Under the pieces are notes generated by a model. That model was not told the origin of the DNA and made no database searches. It saw nothing but the letters and a program-made list of their open reading frames with translations. Below, in pieces: positions 1 to 5,170 of a DNA stretch of 9,822 nucleotides. Source of the stretch: Planctomycetaceae bacterium (lineage in GTDB: Bacteria; Planctomycetota; Planctomycetia; Pirellulales; Pirellulaceae); assembly GCA_002685655.1 (NCBI GenBank), contig NYXM01000049.1, positions 1-9,822 of the forward strand. The letters run 5' to 3'. Each line of letters begins with the position of its first letter. Within the stretch, counting starts at the first letter, position 1. The translations under genes were made by a program, and so were the position numbers.

Positions 1-61
1 CAACAATCGCACTTCTCCCCTGCCTTGAGAATTTATCGCAAGGTCACGCGTTAAAAATTAG

Positions 62-107
62 GGAAAATGCCGATTGTGACAATATTAACGCTATTAGGCG
101 TTTTTCC
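62..107 (+). terminator. Possible imperfect hairpin terminator
   Basis: GGAAAATGCC at 62-71 can pair with the complement-like GGCGTTTTTCC at 97-107, and a shorter inner stem AACGC (87-91)/GCGTT (98-102) is followed by further T residues. It could end a gene lying to the left of the window. The stem is imperfect and the inner arm has only five pairs, so this is a weak call. Confidence 0.25.
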
Positions 108-173
108 GGTTTTCTTGCCTCTGTTAACTTTGCGGCTCTGAGAAAGTTAGGTAGAATATGCGGGTGTCTGATT

Positions 174-237
174 TGTCGAAGTTTCTCGAAAAATGTCAAC
201 GTTTGTCGCTGAATGTCAAAGTTTGTCGCTGAATGGC
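174..237 (+). repeat. 10-bp-phased TGTC direct-repeat array
   Basis: TGTC occurs at 174, 194, 204, 214 and 224, with one-base variants TCTC at 184 and TGGC at 234. That makes seven steps of exactly 10 bp on one face of the helix. Within it a 20-bp unit (192-211) is repeated with one mismatch (212-231), and a third copy begins at 232. The array ends about 20 bases before the RBS of the secreted-protein gene. Phased direct repeats of this kind are typical of sites bound cooperatively by a regulator, as with PhoB-type boxes; which protein binds here is unknown. Simple tandem-duplication slippage is the alternative. Confidence 0.6.
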
Positions 238-271
238 AAACGAGCACCTACACGGTAATGGAGTCGGGACC

Positions 272-1039
272 ATGGAATTGCATCAACGTGTTCTTGGAAT
301 AGCTCTGATTTTGTTTGCTGGTTTGTTCGCTGCGGTGGCCAACGCCCAGGACGAACCTGCGGCAAAGGCCGAACAGGCCCCGGAAGTCATAAAGCGGGCG
401 CCGGCCAATCGTCCTGTGTCGATTCGCGGGCATGGTGTCATGCTCTCGTCTGACGGCCGTTTGCGCGGTGTCGCGTCATCTATTGATCCCGACACCTTGC
501 AGCTTGTGCCGGTGTCGAATATCGACATTGTATTCGTCCAGAATGGCCGGATCATTTCAAAGGCACGATCCGGTGCGGACGGACGATTTGAGGCCGAAGA
601 CCTAACACCTCAAGCGGTCTATTCCGTCATTGCCAAGTCACGACAAGGCACAGGCGTCGGCGATCGTTCTTCGGACGGGCAACCGCTCTATAGCGCCTTT
701 TCACTCGCGGTACTCGCCCACCTAATGGAAGACGCGTCTGCCCAGACCAGGAGCAACCGACAATTCATCAGCTTGATCAAGCAAGATGACGGAGGGATCC
801 AGATCATCAACGGGCTTCAACTCACTATGATCCCCGCCCGCGATTTGGCCGCCGTCGGACTCCAACAGACATTTTCACAGCAGCCCGGCGCGCAACCACC
901 GTTAGCGGGTGGTGGCGGAGGTGGTGGTGGAGGTGGCGGTAGTGGCGTTGCGGCTGCGGGAATTGGTGCCGCAGCAGTCGCGGCTGGCGTTGCCGGCTCA
1001 CAGTCGTCACGAAGAATCGCAAGTCCGTTCACCCCGTAA
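272..1039 (+). CDS. Secreted protein with carboxypeptidase-regulatory-like (CnaB-type) domain and Gly11/Ala-rich tail
   Basis: A 255-residue protein of unknown exact role, probably exported. The ATG at 272 is preferred over the in-frame ATG at 233: GGAG lies about 9 bases upstream of 272, and it gives a textbook signal peptide (ELHQR, a hydrophobic core, then cleavage near ANA|QD at about residue 25). The middle (about residues 50-135) has the pattern of a transthyretin-like/CnaB beta sandwich: a VPVSNIDIVF strand, NGRIIS, then SGADGRFEAEDLTP and YSVIAKS. Residues 213-223 are eleven consecutive glycines, followed by an Ala/Gly/Val-rich hydrophobic stretch and a final SRRIASPFTP. This Gly-run, hydrophobic, basic order resembles a C-terminal anchor or sorting tail, which is inference. 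It stands alone, transcribed away from the minus-strand block to its right, with a phased repeat array just upstream. Confidence 0.8.
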   Translation: MELHQRVLGIALILFAGLFAAVANAQDEPAAKAEQAPEVIKRAPANRPVSIRGHGVMLSSDGRLRGVASSIDPDTLQLVPVSNIDIVFVQNGRIISKARSGADGRFEAEDLTPQAVYSVIAKSRQGTGVGDRSSDGQPLYSAFSLAVLAHLMEDASAQTRSNRQFISLIKQDDGGIQIINGLQLTMIPARDLAAVGLQQTFSQQPGAQPPLAGGGGGGGGGGGSGVAAAGIGAAAVAAGVAGSQSSRRIASPFTP

Positions 1040-1140
1040 TCCACGTCAGGCGACAGGTCTGCCAATGCAGCCCCTGCTTGGGTTTACGCTGCACCGATCG
1101 TGGTGTAGTTCCAGCCTGCAATGCCGTAGTGTCTTCCTAT

Positions 1141-1164
1141 GGTAATAATATACTAGGCTCACCA
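1141..1164 (+). repeat. Left terminal inverted repeat
   Basis: It begins GGTAATAATATACT and ends CTCACCA. It matches the reverse complement of 4310-4333 at 22 of 24 positions, and the match stops immediately inside the repeat. The two differences turn the TTGACT of the right copy into TAGGCT. Confidence 0.75.
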
Positions 1165-1205
1165 CAGGACTGCCCCAAAGAACGAAGTTGGGTGGGTCCA
1201 CATGC

Positions 1206-1224
1206 GGCTTCATCCGCCGAAGCC
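1206..1224 (-). terminator. Hairpin after the DUF3592 gene
   Basis: GGCTTC (1206-1211) and GAAGCC (1219-1224) form a perfect 6-bp stem with a 7-base loop, 15 bases past the stop of the minus-strand DUF3592 gene and inside the left transposon end. There is no T-run after it on the minus strand, so it may slow or protect the transcript rather than act as a classic intrinsic terminator. Confidence 0.3.
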
Positions 1225-1238
1225 CGAGTCGCTTATTG

Positions 1239-1892
1239 CTAGGTTATCAGCCCGATCGGAATGCCAGCAATAAAAGCGGCCAAATGCGGAACCAATAGCA
1301 AGTCCGGCGGAGTCCCGGTAGTTTGTAGACAATTGCGTTCAGGGTCATCCGGGTCGTAGAACATGCCTACGTTCCTTCCAATATGATAGAAGTCGAGGAC
1401 AGCTTTTTGTTCGACCCAAACCACCATTCCAAAGCGCACTCTGTCTGAGATGAATTTCCTACCATCGGCCTCAAATTCAAACTGGATGTCGAGACCGGAG
1501 GGATAGTAGAACAAAGTCCCTCCTTCATATTTGCGCTCCGACTTGATAATCGTTGCTACACCGCGTGACCAATGACGGGCGGCCCGGTGAGCCCATGCCC
1601 AGTTCCGCGACCACCATGCTAGCGACAAACCAATTGCGAATAGGCAAATGCTGGGAGGCACGATCATTTGCACCGAGGGCTCAGTCCACGATGAAAATGC
1701 CGGGGGCAATGCCGACTTCATCGCGGAGACAAGACGAATGCCCGCCGCCACGATGCAAAGATGTCCAATCCACATGAACCATCCGATGAGCGGCATTTGA
1801 AAGGGCGTCAATGCGGGCGAGCTCCTGGAATGCCCAACGGGGTGTTTCATGCGACACGGTGTCACAAAGAGCGGTAAGCTACCCAGATACAC
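1239..1892 (-). CDS. DUF3592-family membrane protein
   Basis: Up to 217 residues. Hydrophobic segments near residues 34-58 (MPLIGWFMWIGHL onward), 75-96 and 195-215 suggest three membrane helices. Between the last two lies a soluble region with the DUF3592 pattern: SRGVATIIKSE, a tyrosine-containing loop, IQFEFEADGRKFISDRVRFG, then NVGMFYDPDDPERNCL, where the YDP-DP motif is the most recognisable part. Function of the family is unknown. The start is uncertain: GTG at 1892 is the longest, ATG at 1850 has no clear RBS, and TTG at 1811 follows AGGAG at a 10-base distance and would place the first helix near the N-terminus. It is the last gene of the minus-strand block, 33 or more bases after the 48-residue ORF, and so is perhaps co-transcribed with the DUF433/DUF5615 genes. 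Confidence 0.72.
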   Translation of the reverse strand: MYLGSLPLFVTPCRMKHPVGHSRSSPALTPFQMPLIGWFMWIGHLCIVAAGIRLVSAMKSALPPAFSSWTEPSVQMIVPPSICLFAIGLSLAWWSRNWAWAHRAARHWSRGVATIIKSERKYEGGTLFYYPSGLDIQFEFEADGRKFISDRVRFGMVVWVEQKAVLDFYHIGRNVGMFYDPDDPERNCLQTTGTPPDLLLVPHLAAFIAGIPIGLIT

Positions 1893-1925
1893 GCTCGCTA
1901 TTCTACCAGCCCGCTTGGGAGGTGG

Positions 1926-2072
1926 CTATTTCTTCCGCCTCTTCTTCGCCTGCTCTTCGGCCATCTTTCTATCGACAGCCTCTTTCGACACTGTTGCGAG
2001 GTGGCGCATGGCCTTGGCGAACCCGGGGATGGCGTCGAATAGATGTGGTGGGCTCTTTTTCGGCGCGCTCAC
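1926..2072 (-). CDS. Small basic protein (48 aa), translationally coupled to DUF5615
   Basis: A GTG-initiated 48-codon ORF read from the sequence. Its GTG overlaps the TGA stop of the DUF5615 gene in a GTGA arrangement, and GGAGGGG ends three bases before the start, a strong coupling signal. The product begins MSAPKKSPPHLFDAIPGF, continues with an amphipathic helix-like part (AKAMRHLATVSKEAVDRKMAEE) and ends in a strongly basic AKKRRKK. No known domain is recognised. The basic tail suggests nucleic-acid or partner binding. From its place it could be an accessory partner of the PIN-like protein; this is inference. Against it: the ORF is short and has no homologue I can cite. Confidence 0.6.
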   Translation of the reverse strand: MSAPKKSPPHLFDAIPGFAKAMRHLATVSKEAVDRKMAEEQAKKRRKK

Positions 2073-2428
2073 GATCCCCTCCGCTGATGTTTAAAGCGAA
2101 CGAACTGTCCACGAAGAATCATGTCCTTTATGTCAGCGTGAAGCGAACGTGCTATGTGGTCGGCATCGTCCGAATCGTCAAATGTGCATGCGACGATTCC
2201 GAAGTGACCGCCGCTTTCCTGATGCAATGCCTTGAAATCCTTGGCATTCTTGGTGAGAACAGCATAGCGATGCTCGCTTGCGAATAACAATACGTCGCTG
2301 TCCGGCACGCTGTTGCCTGCTCTGCTTTCAGTGATCAGCCTACGAACAGTGCCGACTTCGTGCCCAAGCAGCCTAAGCCTTCGCACGACCCCAGGGATGA
2401 TGTGCTCGTCGGCTAGAAGACGAGCCAT
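2069..2428 (-). CDS. DUF5615 PIN-like protein, putative toxin component
   Basis: 119 residues, the normal length for this family, starting MARLLADEHIIPGVVRRLR. The pattern LLADEHI / LRLLGHEV / DSDVLLFASEHRYAVLTKNAKDF is that of DUF5615, a PIN-like fold usually encoded next to a DUF433 gene and often classed as the ribonuclease-like half of a toxin-antitoxin-like pair. Likely acidic site residues are D7, E8, D43, D45 and D64. Position 61, where many relatives have Asp in a T-x-D-x-DF motif, is Asn, so activity may be altered. The ATG follows the TAA of the DUF433 gene after only three bases, and its own stop overlaps the next GTG. Both contacts indicate one transcript with coupled translation. 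Confidence 0.85.
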   Translation of the reverse strand: MARLLADEHIIPGVVRRLRLLGHEVGTVRRLITESRAGNSVPDSDVLLFASEHRYAVLTKNAKDFKALHQESGGHFGIVACTFDDSDDADHIARSLHADIKDMILRGQFVRFKHQRRGS

Positions 2429-2431
2429 GTC

Positions 2432-2788
2432 TTACGCGTCCTGATTCTCTGCGATCTGCTGGCGCAGCTCAGCTTCGTGATCCTTTGCGTAGTCCCATGC
2501 GGAATCAAGATCCTCTTGGGACAAAAACGAATAGTTGTCAAGTAACACGCGGTCAGTGTATCCCGCGTCGCGGGACTCCAGCAGCATCCACACGGGAATG
2601 CGAGTTCCACTTATGCGCGCATCACCTCCGCACACTCCGAAGGTCTTCACAATCCGCGACTGTAGGGATTCGGATGTAGATGTGTCGGTAGCCAACGTGA
2701 TGTCCTCCCCGTGAACGCTCTCGTGATACGCTCCGCTTGCGGAAGTGTTAGTTGGTTGTGGTTCTTGGTAGAAAAGCACCGTGCTCAT
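2432..2788 (-). CDS. DUF433 protein, putative antitoxin component
   Basis: 118 residues. Residues 46-105 carry the DUF433 signature: RIVKTFGVCGGDARISGTRIPVWMLLE, then DRVLLDNYSFLSQEDLDSAWDYA, a winged or homeodomain-like helical fold found in VapB-type antitoxin-like proteins. Residues 1-45 form a polar, Ser/Thr-rich extension not needed for the domain. I keep the ATG at 2788 because it overlaps the TGA of the DUF6941 gene as ATGA, which shows translational coupling. The partner gene DUF5615 follows directly. By analogy with similar pairs, the protein would neutralise the PIN-like partner and may repress its own promoter; neither is shown by the sequence. Confidence 0.85.
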   Translation of the reverse strand: MSTVLFYQEPQPTNTSASGAYHESVHGEDITLATDTSTSESLQSRIVKTFGVCGGDARISGTRIPVWMLLESRDAGYTDRVLLDNYSFLSQEDLDSAWDYAKDHEAELRQQIAENQDA

Positions 2789-3219
2789 TTTTTCGGCCTC
2801 TTCTTGACTTGAATTGATATCGGCTGGCCAATGGTCTGACCGTCACTCTTAAGCCGAATACGATACGTCCCAGATCTGCGGAACATCTTTCCTGCAAATG
2901 CCAAGTGAATATGACCATGGCCAGCCTTTTTGCACTGAATAGTGGCTTCCCCAAGCTCAAGTGCCTTGCCCGCAGGGGGAACTAATTCTACAACGATCAG
3001 ATACTTCCCGGATCCCGCAATTTTGGCGAAAACCGAGAAGTGCCCGCTTGCAGGAAATGAGTCAGCCCAGACTACATCGAAGAGACCGTAAAGGGTCGGT
3101 TTGCCCGTGCCTGGATCTCTAGCTACGCTGTCACACGCGGCTAAAAGAAGAAGCTGAAGCGGTGGCTTTGGCCTCTTTCTTTTTGCCGGGCGTTTCTTAA
3201 CTGTTTTCTTCTTTGCCAT
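2785..3219 (-). CDS. DUF6941-family protein, first gene of the operon
   Basis: 144 residues from the ATG at 3219; a TTG at 3237 would add six residues without better support. The N-terminus (residues 3-19) is almost wholly Lys/Arg/Pro, and the C-terminus is again basic (VKKRPKK). The core has the DUF6941 pattern: LLLLAACDSVARDPGTGKPTLYGLFD near residues 23-48, SFPASGHFSVFAKI at 54-67, and a C-terminal beta-rich part ending GTYRIRLKSDGQTIGQPISIQV. No function is established for this family. It shares an ATGA overlap with the DUF433 gene downstream, so it is probably made in step with it. The basic ends suggest contact with nucleic acid or ribosomes, which is inference. Confidence 0.75.
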   Translation of the reverse strand: MAKKKTVKKRPAKRKRPKPPLQLLLLAACDSVARDPGTGKPTLYGLFDVVWADSFPASGHFSVFAKIAGSGKYLIVVELVPPAGKALELGEATIQCKKAGHGHIHLAFAGKMFRRSGTYRIRLKSDGQTIGQPISIQVKKRPKK

Positions 3220-3260
3220 GGCGCTCGTAGCCAACAATTGGTCAACTCAATCCCAAGTGA

Positions 3261-3289
3261 AGTATACTTGTCATTTTCGGCCACGTCAC
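3261..3289 (-). promoter_or_regulatory. Candidate promoter of the DUF6941-DUF433-DUF5615 operon
   Basis: Read on the minus strand: GTGACG (3289-3284), a 17-base spacer, and TATACT (3266-3261), about 42 bases before the DUF6941 ATG. The -10 is good and the -35 matches TTGACA at four of six positions. The -10 is part of the palindrome AAGTATACTT, a possible operator. It lies between the transposase stop and the operon, so the passenger genes could be expressed without the transposase. Confidence 0.35.
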
Positions 3290-3322
3290 ACCTTAGGGGT
3301 TCGGCCAGGACGAATGTCCGGT

Positions 3323-4252
3323 TTATCCAGCTGTTTCACACAACTCTCGGTAGGTAATGCGGCGACCGACAGCGCGAGCCATGACAGCATCGAACCGCTC
3401 AGAATCGGACAAGTGCCGGTCATTGACCCTGGACACTTGCTCGTCGACATATCGGGAGAGTTGCCACGGCATGACCGCAATGTAGGTTCCGTTGATACAT
3501 CGCTTTAGCAACACCCAGAAGTTGTCCATGCTGTTGGTGTGGCAGTCGCCGCGAACGTACTCTTTGGCGGGGTCGATCATTTCGTGAGCGTAGGCGTCTT
3601 CTACTCCTTCGTACGACTTGAGCGCGTCAGTGTAGACAGTCGCTCCTGGATCGACAGCCTTGCGGATCTCAGGCTGAAGGGACTTGCGTTTCTGGTCCTT
3701 GACGACTTGAGCGACGACCTTTCCACCGCGTTCAAGGATGCCATGAACCACGGCCTTACCGACCGCACCCCGACCAGTGATCTTTCTGGCCTTGGCTTCT
3801 TTGTGCATATTCTTCGCCTTGCCGCCAATAGAGGTTTCATCCGATTCGACAGTTCCGCTCATCTTTTGAAATGACCCTTCCTGCATGGCAAGACGGATTC
3901 GGTGAAGCATGAACCACGCCGATTTTTGAGTCACACCAAGAGCCCTGTGCAGCTCGTAGCTGCTAATGCCGTTCTTGCAGGAAGTGATGCACCAGACCGC
4001 GACGAACCAATTATCGAGTCCCAATGCCGAATCTTCAAAGATGGTGCCGACTTTGTAGCTAAACTGCTTGCGGCAATCCTTACATCGCAGCATCTTGCGG
4101 GTTTCAATCTTGCCGATCCGGTCGCCGCACGCGCCGCACTTGGGGCAGGTGATCTTGCCATCGGCCCACTTTATGCGAACCATGTACTCGTTGCACAGGT
4201 CTACGTCAGAGAATACCCTGACAGCTTCGATTAGGGTCTTGGGAGTCTTCAT
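3323..4252 (-). CDS. IS1595-family (ISXO2-like) transposase
   Basis: 309 residues, a normal length for the family. The ATG at 4252 is chosen because AAGGA lies 8 bases upstream; an in-frame TTG at 4303 would extend it into the terminal repeat. Residues 36-60 are a zinc ribbon (C36-x2-C39, C57-x2-C60) for binding the element ends. The catalytic domain has D138 (VESDET) and D209 (VYTDALKSY), then HTNSMDNFWVLLKRCINGTY near 238-257. Relatives normally have Glu at position 243 (HTNSMENFW); here it is Asp, so the third acid is changed and activity may be reduced. The C-terminal QLSRYVDEQVSRVNDR is typical. The reading frame is otherwise intact. Confidence 0.92.
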   Translation of the reverse strand: MKTPKTLIEAVRVFSDVDLCNEYMVRIKWADGKITCPKCGACGDRIGKIETRKMLRCKDCRKQFSYKVGTIFEDSALGLDNWFVAVWCITSCKNGISSYELHRALGVTQKSAWFMLHRIRLAMQEGSFQKMSGTVESDETSIGGKAKNMHKEAKARKITGRGAVGKAVVHGILERGGKVVAQVVKDQKRKSLQPEIRKAVDPGATVYTDALKSYEGVEDAYAHEMIDPAKEYVRGDCHTNSMDNFWVLLKRCINGTYIAVMPWQLSRYVDEQVSRVNDRHLSDSERFDAVMARAVGRRITYRELCETAG

Positions 4253-4292
4253 TTTCGGGTTCCTTGTGTCGGTCGCTTCATTCGACACCCGA

Positions 4293-4320
4293 ATCATACC
4301 CAAGGTTCATGGTGAGTCAA
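4293..4320 (-). promoter_or_regulatory. Transposase promoter built into the right terminal repeat
   Basis: On the minus strand TTGACT (4320-4315), a 16-base spacer and TATGAT (4298-4293) precede the transposase ATG by about 41 bases. The -35 lies within the terminal repeat. In the left repeat the same hexamer reads TAGGCT, so that end cannot drive transcription in the same way. Confidence 0.55.
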
Positions 4321-4722
4321 GTATATTATTACCAACGGTAGTAAGGCGGCAAGGCCCAAATGAGTTAGGCCGCACCTCTCGGCCAACTCCAGCATCGGCT
4401 TGTAACCGGACTCGCGAAATCTCTTAATCCCCGCATGCCCCGTTGCCCACAATGTGGCGGGCAGCGGCGAAATGACATGCGCACCAATTACACGGTTGTC
4501 CCAGAAGATTGGACTGCCAACGAACGGAGGGATCTTCCACAGTTCTTCCGGGTCATCGGGAAACCTGTCAAAGGCGAAGGCGATTGTTGTAGGATCGGTG
4601 GCGTGGAAAAGGAAGCCCACACCACCACTTGCAGGGAGTCGCGACCGGATATCCTCCGGGTCCCAAACCGTCTTTAGTATCGGGGAAGCTGTTGTGATTC
4701 TGGGAGTTGCCCGTGACGTCAT
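4294..4722 (-). pseudogene. Unrecognised gene, 3' end replaced by the transposon end
   Basis: A 142-residue frame from the ATG at 4722, preceded by GGTGAG at a short distance. Residues up to about 129 look like real protein: VWDPEDIRSRLPAS, FPDDPEELWKIPPFVGSPIF, RVIGAHVISPLPATLW, LELAERCGLTHLGL. The last 13 or so codons (VIIYLTHHEPWV) are encoded by the terminal repeat and the transposase leader, so the natural C-terminus has been lost and the ORF ends in the element. I do not recognise the family. No matching 3' part is evident beyond 1141, so the remainder was probably deleted. It could also be a chance frame, but the codon pattern favours coding. Confidence 0.45.
4310..4333 (-). repeat. 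Right terminal inverted repeat
   Basis: Reverse complement starts GGTAATAATATACT and ends CTCACCA, pairing with 1141-1164 at 22 of 24 positions. It marks the boundary between the transposon and the interrupted ORF to the right. Confidence 0.75.
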
Positions 4723-4734
4723 GTTTCTCACCAA

Positions 4735-5170
4735 GTCTGGGAGGCTGCAGCAACCACAGCCATACTGGATGGTGACTGGCTACCATAGCCCGCGATTAAC
4801 TCTGGCCCCGCCTTGGGACCAAGTAAGCAACAGGCGTGCCGCGGGCAGTCCAAGTGGCAGAAATGACCGTCACCGACACTATTCAGCCAGGGGCCGGAAA
4901 AAGACCGTGCGATTATGAACGACAAGGTACATTGGCCGAGTTGAAGTTCGAAACTACGGCTCACTGACGCATGTCTGCTGATCAGTGAGTGATCGCCGTC
5001 TGCTCACCGGAGATTTCACCTTGTCGCCGTTAGAAGACTGTGCGTCCCGCAGTCCGGCAGGCGTCGGCGACTCGGAGTCGAGCCCGTGGCGAGGGCCATT
5101 ACGCGCCCGACTGGATGCGCGGCGAAATCCGTGACATACCGGGCCTCAAGTTGGAGGCATTTTATGCACG
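4735..5170. other. Intergenic region without a supported gene
   Basis: No confident gene lies here. It contains an inverted repeat CTCACTGA (4960-4967)/TCAGTGAG (4982-4989) with a 14-base loop, and a compact palindrome CGACTC-G-GAGTCG at 5068-5080. A plus-strand frame from about 5097 to 5170 reads protein-like (APDWMRGEIRDIPGLKLEAF) and might be a relic, but it has no start or RBS and runs antisense into the ATPase gene. No terminator with a T-run was found for the ATPase. Confidence 0.45.

Larger units (their letters stand above)
1..271. other. AT-rich non-coding leader region
   Basis: No convincing gene lies here; the only longer reading frame, on the minus strand, has no RBS and reads through the repeat array, so I treat it as chance. 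The stretch is richer in A and T than the rest of the window and contains an imperfect hairpin followed by T residues (62-107), a weak promoter-like TAGAAT at 152-157, and a 10-bp periodic array of TGTC motifs (174-237). It probably holds the promoter and control sites of the secreted-protein gene starting at 272. Confidence 0.5.
1141..4333 (-). mobile_element. Putative IS1595-family transposon with passenger operon
   Basis: A 3193-bp unit bounded by 24-bp inverted repeats (1141-1164 and 4310-4333, 22 of 24 identical). It contains an IS1595/ISXO2-type transposase next to the right end and five further genes, all on the same strand. The repeats sit about 80 bp upstream of the transposase start and about 75 bp beyond the last gene, spacing expected for transposon ends. 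IS1595-family elements with passenger genes are known. No 8-bp target duplication is visible in the flanks (CTTCCTAT on the left, AACGGTAG on the right), so the insertion may be old, rearranged, or a fusion of two element ends. The alternative is a plain ~1-kb IS ending near 3263, where TATACTTG occurs, plus an unrelated solo end at 1141. Confidence 0.6.

Noticed and set aside
44..247. 67-codon minus-strand frame before the secreted-protein gene.
   Set aside because: No RBS, crosses the phased repeat array, and no domain pattern.
1084..1140. Minus-strand codons just outside the left transposon end read IGRHYGIAGWNYTTIGAA and stop, like a protein C-terminus, possibly the rest of the gene broken at 4333.
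   Set aside because: Only about 18 codons, no target duplication joining it to the 4294-4722 frame, and no recognisable family; it can be chance.
3263..3270. TATACTTG near the transposase stop matches part of the right terminal repeat, so it could be the true left end of a 1-kb IS.
   Set aside because: Only about 8-9 bases match, compared with 22 of 24 at 1141, and it also fits as the -10 region of the passenger operon; kept as an alternative only.
4454..4918. Plus-strand frame of 154 codons.
   Set aside because: Antisense to the better-looking 4294-4722 frame, low-complexity Ser/Arg-rich composition typical of shadow frames.
4960..4989. Inverted repeat CTCACTGA/TCAGTGAG as terminator or attachment site.
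   Set aside because: Arms of 8 bp with a 14-base loop, no T-run, and no second copy seen in the window.
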